64,000 nt of DNA from Bettongia penicillata ogilbyi (lineage: Eukaryota; Chordata; Mammalia; Diprotodontia; Potoroidae). Under the pieces are notes generated by a model, which did not search any database, was not told the origin of the DNA, and worked only from the letters and a program-made list of their open reading frames with translations. The stretch covers positions 3,696,001 through 3,760,000 of the forward strand of contig JAJHZJ010000009.1 in NCBI GenBank assembly GCA_023548195.1, in the 5' to 3' direction. Both the position numbers and the translations under genes were made by a program. Below, in pieces: positions 10,930 through 23,869 of the stretch. Every line of letters begins with the position of its first letter. Position 1 is the stretch's first letter.

Positions 10930-11800
10930 TCCCTGAATATACATCCACACAGTCTTACAAAACAATCTGCCACAGCAGTCATGTCTGAAAATAATCATTT
11001 TCTGAATTTTAAATTCATTATCTCTCTATCAGCAGGTAAGCAGAATGGTCCATCTTCCTTCTTTTGGACTCATGGTTTTTCATTGTATTGATCAGAACTC
11101 TCAGGTCCTTCCCAGTTTTCTTTCACTATAACATGATCATTGCATAAATTGTTCTTCTAGTTCTGCTCACTCCTCTCTGCATCAGTTCATAAAAGTATTC
11201 ACAGTTCCCAGTCCATTTTCAATATGCTCAGTCATTCCTCAATATGAAGAAACTACTTTAGTTTTCAGTTTGGGGCTACCATTAAAGTAACTGCTATAAA
11301 TATTTCTGTACCTATAGATCACTTCAATTTCTTTGGGGCATAGGCCCAAAAGTGGTTTATCTGGGCCAAAGAACAGAGGTTTGGTAACTTTGGACATATT
11401 CCAAATTTCCTTCCAGAATGGCTGGGCCAATAATTTACAGCTCCACCAAAAGCATACTATGTGCCTGGTTTCCTTCAGTCTCTCCAACAGTGATCATTTT
11501 TCTCTTTTGTCATCTTTGCTAGTTTAATAAGCGAGAGGTTACTTTAATTTGAATTTTCTTCATTAGTAGTGATTTGGAACATTTTTCATAAAATTATTAG
11601 TAGCCTGGACTTCTTCTTTTACAAACAGGTTATAATAACCACTTATCAGTTGGGAAATGACTTTGAGACTTTGAGTCTTATACATTTGAACTGGTTCCTT
11701 ATATATCTTGGAAGTAAAACCTTAAACTGAAGGCCCTTTGCTTAGATTTTTCTCCCAAGTATGTGTTCGCCTTCTAATTAATACTATACTAAATTTATGA
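10930..11800 (-). mobile_element. Old L1 3'-end fragment
   Basis: On the minus strand the 82-codon frame 11,487-11,239 contains 'HIVCFWWSCKLLAQPFWKEIWN' -like residues followed by 'PLLGLCPKEIEV', a typical L1 ORF2p C-terminal block. Beyond it lies L1 3'-end sequence. The fragment has no reverse-transcriptase core and is well diverged. Confidence 0.75.
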
Positions 11801-13560
11801 TGATGAAGTCCAGAGAATGAGGTATAGCTTCAAAAATAATTTTTACAAGGTTAAATCTACCTCCCCTAATAAACAGTACAATTGGTCTCAGAGACGTAAA
11901 GGTAGAAGCAACTCTTAAAAATTATTAATTCCTTAAAATACCAATCTTAATTTAAAATATATGTGTATGTACATATACAAACATATACACACATATTTTA
12001 TTAGTGCCTACTGTCTTTACATCACAGTCATTTTCCACCCACTCCAAAAAGATAAAAAGTTAAGCAAAACATCTGATACATCATCTGTATCTAACAAAAA
12101 GTACAACATTCAATCCTAATAGTCACCTACCTTTCTACTCTGAGGAAGGAAACATGTATTATCTGTTCACTAGTGGTGAAATAGTCCCTGTTTATTTGAC
12201 CAAAAAAAGCTGGACAGCCCAGCTCTCTTCCAGAATTATTCAAACACAGACTGAGAAAAATACCAAACTGGGTCATGACTGCGAAATCCAAGAAATGAAG
12301 TAGATCATTCTTCCAGAATACTTCTAGATAGGGAGCCGGTGAGAAGCTGGCAGGCATCAAGAAGATCTGCACAGATGGGAACTGGGATGTGGCATATGAT
12401 GGTACAACATTATTTTGTATATTGTACTTGATGTTTATTTGCATAACAGTCACACTTTCATGTTAAAAGGGGAGGGGTACAGAAATATGCTGTTACCTAA
12501 TAAACAGAGACTAATTATTATGTAATAACAAATTATTATAATTTATTAATATGTTATTAATAATTATTATTATTAATTATAAAAATAATTATTTTTGAGA
12601 AACATAGTCAGGAAAGATGGCAGTTTTGAGCGTGGTAGTAAAGCAGCCAGAAGCAGTAGAAAGCATAAAGAGGCAAGTCAAACCAGACTAGAAGGGAAGG
12701 TCACAGAACTGTAGAGGACAGGTATTAACAAATTATTGAACTACAGTTTTTCCCGTAGACTTTGGTCCCAAAATAACATGAAGACAAATATTATGCATGT
12801 ACACATAGTTTGTTTTAAATGAAACAACATAATAAACAAAATTTAAAAAGAGATAGTCTATTTCCAGTTATCTTATTTTAATAGAGTTCTTTATGAATAA
12901 ATACAGCCTAATAAGCTTACAACTCCCATCAGTAAATAGTGAGTTGGGCCCAGCATCCAATGGGAGGAAAGCAGGCTAGACTGCCTACAGAAAACTGTCA
13001 AAAATTTTAATGACCTCAAGCTTTTCTTTGAAATGAAAAGTTTGTTGTTTTCATACCAATATCTTTTTGGTGATGGTATATAGCTTCAAGTCAAGAACCA
13101 CTAAAATATTCCAAAACATGAAGTTAAAAATCACTCAAAAAAGCAACAAAGAAGCACACAGTAGGATGAGTAGATGTGATACACCACAAAAGAGGAATTA
13201 CAAAGGAAGCATGACAAGAAATAAATATATAATCAAAAAGATAGGCTGGTTATAGGACAAGAGCAAAGGATAAATGCTTAAAAAATTCACATGCTACAGG
13301 TAAAGATTTAGGTGTGATGCAAAGAATGAAATTAATGTGTTATTTATGTGTATATCTATCTCTATTTATGTAATCAGTATTTGATAAGTTTTATTTTCAC
13401 TAAAAAGTTATTATACAAAAGCTCTATGTGAAACTGAATACCCTGAAATTCATCTGTAACAGATAAATTGTCATTTTCCTGTTTGTCTTACCCAACATAT
13501 TTCTGGAGGACTGATTTCATTGATGTAGAGAATGCTTTCCTATAGAAACCTATGCACATT
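11801..13560. other. Unassigned intronic sequence
   Basis: No gene or clear repeat recognised. There is an AT-only stretch at about 12,530-12,595 (TAATTATTA motifs) and a purine-pyrimidine ATGTGT/ACATAT run near 11,960-11,995. A 108-codon minus-strand frame (12,453-12,127) has no recognisable motif. Confidence 0.4.
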
Positions 13561-13904
13561 GGGATTTCTACTGTGACTTGTAGTCTAGAGAATTGCCCTG
13601 GACATTGAAAGGTTAAGTGATTTGCCCATGTTCACATTGAATTGGTGGATGAGAACAGTTTATATCAGTGGCCATAGAGATGGCTGAAACAGATGCTGTC
13701 AGGCATTGAAGATGCCCAAGTTATCCACTGCATTCTAGGGCATCACCAGGATGACTTTTGTTCTGTCACTGAACTTTAATGTCTTAGGAAGAGGGAGTGA
13801 AGCTGAGACTCTGCCTCACTTAAATCACAACAGGTCAAGATACCACTGATGATGTCATTGGTCACTGGGAGACAGCAAGTAAACCATTGTGGCTAGAACA
13901 TATG

Positions 13905-14050
13905 TTGCATGGTTAGTAAAGTTTTGTGCTTTAGGAAAATCACTTTCACAGCTGAGTCGTGGGTGGATTGGAGTAGGGAGAGACTGGAAGGAGGGAGATG
14001 AATTAGAAGTCTATTGTAATCATCCAAGAAGGAGGGGATAAGAGCCTGTT
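13905..14050 (+). repeat. Ancient interspersed repeat, 3' portion
   Basis: 'gctttaggaaaatcactttc', 'gattggagtagggagagact' and 'ctattgtaatcatccaagaa' belong to an old repeat seen in many amniote genomes. Other parts of what looks like the same family lie at 25.6, 27.6, 38.3 and 44.6 kb. I cannot name it with certainty. Confidence 0.5.
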
Positions 14051-14065
14051 CTAAGGAGGTATTTA

Positions 14066-14155
14066 TGTGGGGAGGTCTGGCAGTTCACCTTGTTTTGTAT
14101 TAGCTCCCTGTGGACCCCTAATACAAAATAAGGTGAACTGCCAGGCCTCCCCACA
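14066..14155. repeat. 37-bp hairpin, 16-nt loop, at the 5' edge of fossil L1
   Basis: Arm 14066-14102 pairs with 14119-14155. All 37 positions pair in the plus-strand RNA: 35 Watson-Crick and two G-U. At DNA level the arms differ at two positions. The right arm runs straight into L1 5' UTR sequence and the left arm abuts the genomic flank, so it may be a fold-back copy made during L1 insertion. A pre-miRNA-like RNA is an alternative. Confidence 0.85.
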
Positions 14156-14389
14156 GCCAACACCTAACATAACAACAGGAGAGTGGCCAGACGCCCTACA
14201 GCACCTGTGCAACACCAGGCAGAAGCCAGGGTCTGCAATCCTAGACACAAGAGCTTGACTCCTCTTCCCAAGAAGGCAGAGTTCAGCTTTAAACATAATC
14301 AAGTACGCTAGAAAAAAAAAAGAACCTAACCATAAAAGGTTATCATTGTCTCAGGGAAGATCAAAACGCAAACTTGGAAGAGCACAATG

Positions 14390-15336
14390 ATGTTAAAACA
14401 TCTACATTCAAAGCCTCAGAAAAATGAGAATTGGTCTCAGACCCAAAAAGAACTCATAAAAGATCTCAAAAAGGACTTTAAAATCAAACAAAAAAGAAGA
14501 AAAATTAGGGAAAGAAATGAGAATGATGCAAGAGAATCATGAAAAAAAGAGTCAGCAGTTTGATAAAGACGCACCAAAAAGGGGGAAAGATGCACAAAAA
14601 TTTACTGAAGAAAATAACTCCTTAAAAAGTAGAATTAGAAAAATGAAAAATGGGACTAAAAAGCTGACCGGAGAAAATAACTTAGAAATTAGAACTGGAC
14701 GACTAGAATCTAATGACCCCAAGAGACACTAAAAATCAATCAAACAAAATCAAAAGAATGAGAAATATAGAAAAACTAATGTAAAAGATCTCACTGAAAA
14801 AACCACTGGCCTGGAAAAGAGATCCAAGCGAGATAATTGAAGAATTCTTGGACTATCTGAAAGCCATGATCAAAAAAAAGGACCTGAACATACTTAAAGA
14901 AATTATCTAAGATAATGGCCTGATATCCCAGAAACAGGATAAAATAGAAATTGAAAGACTCCCCTAATCACCTCCTGAAAGAGATCCCAAAATGAAAACT
15001 CTCAGTAACATTATAGCCAAATCCCAGAATTCCCAGGTCAAAGAAAAAATATTACAAGCAACAAGAAAGAATTCAAATATCATGGAACCACATTAGGATT
15101 ACACAAGACTTAGGAGCTTCTACATTAAGGATCAGAGGGCATGGAATATATTCCGGAAGGCAAAGGAGTTAGGATTTACATCCAACAATACATACATAGC
15201 AAAACTGAACATAATTCTTCAGGAAGAAAAAAAATTGTCATTCAACGAAATAGAGAACTTCCAGTCTTTCTTGATGAAAAGGCCAAAGCTGAACAAAAAA
15301 CCTGATCTTCAAATACAAAACTCAAGAGAAGCCTAA
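14390..15336 (+). pseudogene. Degenerate L1 ORF1
   Basis: Nucleotide blocks match ORF1 of H1-H3 in order: coiled coil ('gaaataactccttaaaaagt'), RRM start ('ttcttggactatctgaaagc'), 'cctcctgaaagagatcccaa', 'attcccaggtcaaagaaaaa', 'cttctacattaaggatcaga' and the end 'gatcttcaaatacaaaactc'. Only short frames remain open (71 codons at 14,517-14,732). It belongs to an older subfamily than H1-H4. Confidence 0.8.
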
Positions 15337-15864
15337 AAAGGAAAGAGAAAACTAAGGTTAAATTGTTTGCATCCCTACATGGGAAGATGATTCTTGTAAC
15401 TCTTAAGAACTGTATCACTATTAGAGCAATTAGAAGGAGTCTACACAGACAAAGGATATGGGTATAAAGTGACTTTGATGGGATAACACCAAAAAAAAAA
15501 ATTAAGAGTGAGAAAGGATATTATGTTGGGAGCAGAAGGGAGAGGTAGAGGTGGGATAAATTATCCCACAAGAAGAGATGCAAAAGAACGATTACAATGG
15601 AGGCGGAGATGGGACAGGGGGCAGTGAGCATCAACTTGAACATTCCTCTCATTGGAATTGGCTCAAAGAGTGAGTAAGGTACACAATCAATTGGAGAGAG
15701 GAATTCATCTGGAGGGGAAGAGGTTAAGAGGGAGGATTGACAAAATGGAGAATAGAATGGGGAAGGGAGTGGTCAAAAGCAAAATAATGGTGAGGAGGGA
15801 AAGAGTAAAAGGAGAGAGAAAAGGATAAATGGGAGAAAAAATAGAATGGAGGGAAATACACAGT
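15337..15864 (+). other. L1 inter-ORF spacer, about 520 bp
   Basis: It begins with 'ttgtttgcatccctacatgg' and 'attcttgtaactcttaagaa', matching the post-ORF1 block of the half-LINEs, and continues with purine-rich blocks to the start of ORF2. Human L1 has only a spacer of a few tens of bases here. Its resemblance to the half-LINE 3' region is an important link. Confidence 0.65.
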
Positions 15865-18800
15865 AATCATAACTGTGAATGTGAATGGGATGAACTCACC
15901 CAGAAAACAGAAGCAAATAGCAAAGTGGATTAAAAAACCAGAACCCTAAACTATATTCTTTACAAGAAATATACTTGAAGCAGAGAGACAGAGAAAAAGG
16001 TAAGGGGCTAGAGCAGAATATATTATGCTTCAGATGAAGCCAAAACAAGCTGAGGAGGCAATCATGATCTCAGATAAAACAAAAATAAAAATCTAATTAA
16101 AAGAAAAAAGGAAGGAAACTACATCTTGCTAAAAAATACCATAGACAATCAAGTAATATCAGTACTAGATATATATGTACCAAGTAGTATAGCATCCAAA
16201 CTCTTAAAAGGAGAAATCAAGTCAACTACAGTAAGAAACAGACAAAAGAACTATATTAATGGGAGACCTCAACTTTCCCTCTCAGAACTAGATAAATCTA
16301 ACCACAAAATAAAGAAAGGAGATGAACACAGACCTGTAGAGAAAACTGAATAGAGACAGAAAATAGTATACCTTTTTCTCTCCATGGTACATGGCCCCTA
16401 CACAGAAATTGACCGTGTATTAGGTAATAAAAACCTGACAAAGTAGAAAGGTAGAAACACCAAATGCATCCTTTTCAGATCAAAATGCAGTAAAAATTAC
16501 ATTCAATTCACAGCAGTGGAAAGACAGATTAAAAATTAATTAGAAATTAAATAATCTAATCCTAAAGAAGGAGTAGATCAAAGAACAAATCACAGAAAAT
16601 CAATAAGTGCATTAACAAGAATGATAACAAGACAACATATCAAAACTTATGGAATGCAGCCAAGGCAGTACTTAGGGGAAACTTTATATCTCTAAACTTA
16701 TACTTAAATCAATAAAATAGAAAAAGAGCAAATCAATGAATTGGGCGTGCAATTAAAAAGAACCTAGAAAAAAGAACAAATTTTAAAAAGCTCAATTAAA
16801 CATCAAATTGGACATCCTGAAAACCAAAGGTGAGAGAAAGTTAAAAAAAAAAAAAAACTACTGAATTAATAAATAACATTAGGAGCCAGTTTTATTTTTT
16901 TAAAAAAGCAATCGGCTAGATAAACCATTAGTTAATAAGATTTTTAAAAAAAGAAGGAAATCAAATTACCAGTGTCAAAAATGAAAAGAGATAATTCATC
17001 ACCAATGGGGAGGAAATTAAAACAATTATTTGGAACTATTTTGCTCAATTATATGCCAATACATCTGACAATCTAACTGAAATGGATGAATGTTTACAAC
17101 AATATAAACTGTCTAGATTAACAGAAGAGGAAACAGATCTTAAATAACTCCATCTAAGAAAACGAAATTGAACAAGTCATCAATGAACTCCCTAAGAAAA
17201 ACTCTCCAGGACCACATGGATTCACAAAGTGAATTCTACCAAACCATTTGAAGAACAATTAATTCCAATACTATATAAACTGTTTGCAAAATAGGTGAAG
17301 GAGTTCTTCTAAATTCCTTTTATAATACAAATATGGTGCTGATACATAATCCAGGAAGAATGTAAAACAAAGAACACTGCAAGCCAATTTCCTAATGAAT
17401 ATTGATACAAAAATGTTAAATAAAATACTAGCAAGAAGATTACAGCAAATTTATCACCAGGATATTACACTACCACCAAGTCAGATTTATCCCAGGAATG
17501 CAGGGCTGGTTCAATATTAGGAAACTATCAGCATAATTGATATATCAATAACTATAGTAATACCATAGCAATAACAATGCAAACAGAAATCATATGATTA
17601 TCTAAATAGATTCAGAAAAAGGTTTTGACAAACGACAGCACCCATTCCTATTAAAAACACTAAAGAGCACAGAATAAAGGGATCTACCCTTAAAATAATC
17701 GTTTCTATCTAAAACCATCAGTAAGCATTATCTGTAATAAGGATAACCTAGAAGCCTTCCCAAAAAAGATCAATAGTGAAGCAAGGACACTCATTATCAC
17801 CACTATTATCCAATATTGTACTAGAAATGTTAGTTAGAGAAATAAAATGAGAAAAAGAAATTGAAGGAATAGTCAATGAGGAATAAAGCTGTCACTCTAG
17901 TATGCTAAAGAATGCTAGAAAATCAACTAAAAAAATATTTGAAATAACAACTTTAGCATAGTTGCAGGATAAAAAATAAACTCACATAAATCATTAATAT
18001 TTCTATACATAGCCAACAAAGTCTAGCAGCAAGAGAGAAAGAGCTATTATTTAAAATAACTGTAGATAATATAAAATACTTTGGAGTCTATCTGCCAAAA
18101 CAAGCCCAGGAATAGTAGAAGTATCATTATAAAACATGGTTCACACAAATAAAGTCAGATCTAAACAACTGGAAAATTATCAATTGCTCATGGATAGGCC
18201 AAACCAATATAATAAAAATGACAAATAGATTGCTATTATGGTATGCCATTTTTTCTGGTTCTGCTCACTTCACTTTGCATATTTCTTTAATATGCAATTA
18301 AGTAAATTAAATGCAAATAAGTAAATTAATTTAATTATTCAGGGTCATAGCAAACTACCAAAAATTATTTTATAGTCAGAAAAAATAATAAAATTCATAT
18401 GGAAGAACAAAAAAAAACAGGGATATTAAGGGAATTAATAAAAAAAATGTGAAGGAAGTTGAACTAGCCAAACTAGATCTCAAATTTTATTATAAACAAG
18501 TAATCATCAAAACTTTCTAGTACTAAGAAATAGAGTGGTAGATCAGTGGAACAGATTACATACATAAAACACAGTAATAAAAGAACATAGTAATCTAGCA
18601 GTGCCTGATAAATCCAAAGAACCCAGCTTCTAGGACAAAAACTCCTATTTAACAAAAATTGCTCGGAAAATAGTAGGGCAGAAATTAGGTATAGGCCAAA
18701 ATCTTACACCATATACCAAGATAAGATCAAAATGGGTACATGATTTAGACATAAAGAGTGTTATCATAACCAAATTAGGAGAGTATACAATAATTTATCT

Positions 18801-19745
18801 GTCAGTTCTATGGAGAAGGGAAGAATTTATGAACAAGCAAGAGATAAAGAGTATTATTTAAAAAATGGATAATTTTGATTATATAAAATTTAAAAGATTT
18901 TGCACAAACAAAAACAATGCAAGCAAAATCAAAAGGAAAGCAGAAAACTAGGAAGCAATTTTTAAAGCAAGTATCTCTGATAAAGGCCTCACTTCTCACA
19001 ACATAGAGAAGTGAGGCTAATTGATAAGAATATTAGTCACTCCCCAATTGATAAATGGTCAAAAGATATGAACAGGCAGTTTTCAGGTGAAGAAATTAAA
19101 ACTATCTAGTCATATTTAAAAATGTTCTAAGTCATTGTTGATAAAAAAAATGCAAATTAAAATAATTCTGAGGTATCACCTCACACCTATCAAATTGGCC
19201 AATATGACAGAAAAGAGAAATTGAAGAATGTTGGAGGGGATGTGGCAAAATTGAGACACAAATGCACTGTTGGTGGAGCTGTGAACTGATCAAACTACTC
19301 TGGAGAGCAATCTAGATTTATGGCCAAAGGGCAATGAAACTATGCATCCTTTGATCCAACAATCTACTAGGTCTGTATCGCAAAAAAATCATTAAAAAAG
19401 GGGGAAGGACCCACATGTACAAAAATATTTATAACAGTTCTTTGTGGTGGCAAAGAATTGGAAATTAAGAGGATACTCATCAACTGGGGAATGACTGAAC
19501 AAGCTGTGGTATATGATTGTAACCAAATACTACTGTGCTGTAAGAAATGACAAGCAGAATGCTTTCAGAAAAACCTGGAAATATTTATATGAACTAATGT
19601 AAACTGAGGTGAGCAGAACCAGGAGAACACGGTACACCATAACAGCCACCTTGTACAATAATAAACTATGATTTATCTATTTTAAGCAATACAATGACGA
19701 AAGCCAATTCCAAAAGACTCTCAATAAAAAATGCTCTCCACTAAA
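15865..19745 (+). pseudogene. Degenerate L1 ORF2 (endonuclease and reverse transcriptase)
   Basis: The endonuclease start is visible as 'actgtgaatgtgaatgggat' (roughly TVNVNGM) followed by a lysine-rich 'RKQKQIAKWIKK' stretch and a QE.YL block. Reverse-transcriptase landmarks include '[10 protein letters not shown]' (about 17,490-17,520) and a degenerate 'KQGHSLSPLLSNIVLEML' (about 17,780-17,835). The C-terminal 'CTVGGAVN' type block lies near 19,265-19,290. Many frameshifts and stops make it non-functional. Confidence 0.8.
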
Positions 19746-19975
19746 GAATAGTATGAATGCAGTTTGAAACATACTATTTTCACTTTATTTTTTCATTTTT
19801 TTCCTTTTCATCTGTTTGTTCATTCACAACATGACTAAATATGGAAATATATTTTATGTAATTACACAGACATTAACCTATATCAAATTGTTTACCATCT
19901 CAGGGAAGGAGGTAAGAGGGGAAAAGTTTGAAATTCAATTTTTTTAAAGATTAAGGTTAAAATTTGTCTTTACAT

Positions 19976-22740
19976 ATTATTGGAAAAATTTCCTGTCCTT
20001 TTTAAAAATTATGTCATCTACCAAGTTCCTCCCATATCAAACCAATGCCATCTTCCTTGAATGATTCACACAAGGCACCACAAATTGATGTAAGGACTGA
20101 ACAGAAAATCTAAACTTACAATTAATAATTTCTAATTAAAACATACAGATATTGGCTCAGCCACTGCCATTTTTTTCCTTCTATTTCCTTTCCACATCAA
20201 AAAAACACAGTTCTTTAGGTTTTAAAATGCTACTGTAGCTTCATGTAGCTGACATTTACTTACTAAAACAAACACACAGCAATTTAGTAGCTATTTCTTT
20301 AAGTCAAATTGAACAAAATATTTTCTAGTGATTCATAATTTTCCCAATACTGAATACTAACTACACATTTACTTCTTATTAAACTACTTCCAAATACTCT
20401 GCTTTTTAAATTTAATTATACTGCAGCACTAGAATATGACTTATTATTAAAATGTTGTCAATCTTTCTCTCAGGACAAGTCCATTTGGATGAACTTAAGA
20501 ATTAACTTTTTGACCATCAGGAATAAGCAATGAAAAAAGGTTTTCTCTCTCTCTTCTTTTAGAAGAAAATGGCTTTTGACATATACCTGCCCTAAAGGAA
20601 AGGGAATGGTCGGTCATTTTCTCATTTACTATAAAATAATAACATAACCTAATCCATTCTTCATCATGATGCTTGACTAACGTCACCACATTTCTATTTT
20701 TCAACTCTGCTTCATTTGAGTTTATACCAATTGAAAATAAAATTATTCAAATTTTGAAATATTCAGGAAGGGAGGGAGGGGTCTGGTCTGGCCTCATAAT
20801 GGATTAATCAACCTGCCTTACCTATTTAAATCAAGTGAATCTCAACGCCACTGTGTCTCCATACTTAAGCCTGGAAATGGCAGGAAAACTATTCATAACC
20901 CAAATAAAAGAGCGGTAAACGCTTTGTGATTCCCAGATGTGATATCTAATTGTGCATTGTAAGTATATAAAGCACATAAATAATAACACATAAGCATGTT
21001 CCTGCTTAGCTTTTCATTTTATATACAGATTTCACACACTACAAGTCAATTTAACCTCTCACCCAGGCCAAGTTAATACAGACAGTAGTTGCAAAATATA
21101 ACAATAAAGATTACCAATCTTGTGCCATGAAATTCAAAGGTTTATATGTTGCATCACCCAGAGCAAAGCAGTAAAAGTTTACATAAAGGGCATAGGAAAT
21201 AGATACAAAGCCCAAAGGTTATAGTGCTTAAGTAGTACTACCTGAGTCTAACTCCCTGCCCCACCTGAAACCCAAATTTTGCCTCCTATAGAAGCTATTA
21301 TCCCTTCATTAAATTTAGACTAAGTCTTAGACAGGAATCAACAAACTGAAGAAAATTGTTCAACTCAAACTCCACAGGCAATCTTTGTGAATTCAAATAC
21401 TGTAGCTTTTAAACACCATAAAGTTTGTCTATAGTTTTTCTTTCTTAATCAGAGAGGCAAAAACTGAGGAATATCTAAAACACAAAATTCTGATTTTTAA
21501 AAATAATCTTTTAAATATATGGTATTGAAGATATGCAATGATCAATTACTCCACTCCTATTAAAAGGAATAACTAAGATCTCCACTCATTACTTAGGTTC
21601 ACTTTGAGAACACAACTGCCAAAGAAATTGACAGTAAAATACTCTAATTCAAAACATGCTGGTCCATCGTAATGCAGCAGAGCAGTTCTGAGAATAAAAA
21701 AGAGATCTTCTACTCTGTACTTTTGTTAAGGAACACAGGATCTACAATGAAAGAAGATCCTAGGGAAATACTGCAGACTACAGCTTTAATTAACAGGCAG
21801 TTTTGATTTAAAATTTACATCTTTAATGAAAGCAAACAATACTTCATTGGATTTCAAAAGTTGAAACTAAACATAACAATTTGTGGTTTAAATTATTTAA
21901 GACATTACATAAAAGTCATAGTTACTATGAAATCTACTTTTCATGTGTACATAGGTTACCTCTCTGTGGAAGGAACATAATCCACATTTCAAAACTTAAA
22001 ACAAAATATGTATGTTTGTGTGTGTCTATGTGTGTGTGTCACATGTATATATATATATGTAATAGACATATCTAATATACATATCGCCTTGTGTTCTAAA
22101 TGATTTAAATCTCTGCTAAATGTTGAAATTATTTTTCCCCAAAGTAACTAAGAATGCCACATCAAGCAGCTCTGAATTCCTATTTGGAATAAGGTAGATG
22201 CCAACAATTTTTCAGGAAGAAAAATTTTTAGGAAGGTTTTCATATTAATAACTGGCTCACACAGTGTTTGACCTCCAAAAGAAACTGGGGTACAACTTAG
22301 CATACCACTTACTTAGCTGTGCAGTGTTGGCTTTCAGAAAGAAAGGAAAAAGAAATACTTGTAGCAAGACCACCTAAAGCAAGAGACAGGAATACTGTTA
22401 TATTTAATTCAGAACTTTAATAATCTGAGATTTTGGTGGTATGAGACTTTCCCCATCAGCACAGATCACAACTTCTTAATAACTTTTCAAAAGCTGCTAT
22501 GGCCAAAACATTCATCTGTCTGCAACCAATCTGATCATAAGCTTTCCAAAACTCATTAACCTTGAAATACTTTACTATGCAGAATTTTACAGCTTGATGG
22601 GAAATATTTAAACAAATATAAGAATTCCTAATTTCACTCAGCTCATATACTTTCATGATGCTTTTCCCAATTTCCCCAAACTACTAGTGCCTTGACCCTA
22701 AAAATTATATTTTTATTGTGAATGTAAACATATGGGTTAA
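19976..22740. other. Unassigned, probably single-copy intron sequence
   Basis: About 2.8 kb with no repeat family or gene that I recognise. Small features are a TG-rich run at about 22,005-22,045 and a polypurine bit near 20,765. It is the longest stretch here free of obvious repeats, apart from parts of 4.6-7.7 kb, so intronic regulatory elements are possible but unproven. Confidence 0.4.
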
Positions 22741-22748
22741 ATAAACAT

Positions 22749-22997
22749 GCAGGTAGGTGGCACAGTGGAGAGAGTGCCAGGCCTGAAGTCAGGGAGACTC
22801 CTGTTCATGACTACAAATCTGGCCTCAGACACTTAGCAGCTGTGTGACCCTGGGCAACTCACTTAACTCCATTTGCCTCAATTTCCTCATCTAGAAAATG
22901 AGCTGGGGAAGGAAATGACAAACTACTTCAGTATCTTTGCAAAGAAGAGCCCAAATGGGATCATAAAAAGTTGGACATGACTGAAAAAGATAGAATA
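22749..22997 (+). repeat. tRNA-derived SINE with BovB/RTE-like tail, full length
   Basis: Head 'aggtaggtggcacagtggag' and 'gccaggcctgaagtcaggga', core 'gctgtgtgaccctgggcaac', and tail 'aatgggatcataaaaagttg' then 'gacatgactgaaaaa'. The tail resembles the 3' end of BovB/RTE LINEs, which mobilise such SINEs. This pattern is common in marsupials. Confidence 0.85.
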
Positions 22998-23044
22998 AAA
23001 ATATATGCACATGTATACACACACAGACACTAACATATGTACAT

Positions 23045-23185
23045 GTTGTCCCCCCTCATAGAATGTAAGCATCTTGAGGTCAGTGACTGAGGGACTGTTT
23101 CATTTTTGCCCTTCTATTCCTAGAATCTAAGACAGTACCAGTCACAAAGCAGGGATTTAATAAATGTTTACTATTTAACTGATTA
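23045..23185 (+). repeat. L2 3' end
   Basis: 'atagaatgtaagcatcttga', 'gggactgtttcatttttgcc' and 'gggatttaataaatgtttac' match the terminal part of L2. Confidence 0.75.
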
Positions 23186-23289
23186 ATGTTACATAATAGC
23201 CTCTTTGAATTTCAAGTTGATGACAGAACAACATGCAAATAACTATAAGATGGATGGAATAAAAGAATGTATATCCCAATTATGGAAGG

Positions 23290-23745
23290 CAATTCTTTAA
23301 TCCTTCCTTCCTTTCCAGGCTCCACTCCTAACTCCCTGGACTTGCTCTACCATGCCAAAAAAGCCTCCTCAGCCTGCAAGTTCATTCCACCCCTGGATCT
23401 CACACACCAGAGATGCCCATGCCCACAGTCTCTTCTTCTCACTGGATTATTCCTCCCAGAACCTCCATTTTAAGGAAAAATGCCCAGGCCAGCCGTATCT
23501 TCACTGCTCTCCATGCTCCATTCATGACTCTCCAGACATTCTCTACCACATCTAGGGTTACGTTCTCTCCTTCCCCAGCCTTTTCAACTTCCTTTTAACA
23601 TGTTGTTCCACCCACTCACACCCACACCCATAGGAATGTAACCTCTTTAGGGCAGGGACTGTCTTTCTGCTTCTTTTAGTATCCCAAGTGCTTTAGGACA
23701 TAGCTTGGCACATAGTAAGCACTTAATAAATGCTTGTTGTTGGAG
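23290..23745 (+). repeat. L2 fragment with 3' end
   Basis: L2-type 3' sequence runs through 'attctctaccacatctaggg', 'gaatgtaacctctttagggc', 'agggactgtctttctgcttc' and ends 'gcacttaataaatgcttgtt'. The overlapping short plus-strand frames (23,267-23,598) are by-products. Confidence 0.75.
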
Positions 23746-23869
23746 TGTTTTTTTTTATTTAACAAATACAAGGAATTACCAGGAACAAAATAAATGCCTG
23801 TTATGTTATGACTGTATATTAAAAATAGGATTTAAAGAAAAATAAGATTAGAAAAATATTTACACAAAT

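Larger units (their letters stand above)
14104..19975 (+). mobile_element. Fossil L1 with ORF1, long spacer and ORF2
   Basis: The order is a 5' UTR remnant (about 14.10-14.34 kb), a broken ORF1 (to about 15.34 kb), a purine-rich spacer of about 520 bp, a broken ORF2 (about 15.87-19.75 kb) and a 3' UTR. It is riddled with stops and indels and carries a foreign AT-rich insert near 18,240-18,340. I see no clear target duplication, consistent with age. It is the only element here with most of ORF2. Confidence 0.85.

Noticed and set aside
12127..12453. 108-codon minus-strand frame, considered as a UACA exon
   Set aside because: No ankyrin repeat pattern and no suitable splice sites identified.
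22749..22830. tRNA-like head considered as a tRNA gene
   Set aside because: It is the degenerate head of a SINE with core and RTE-like tail; no cloverleaf with intact anticodon arm is apparent.
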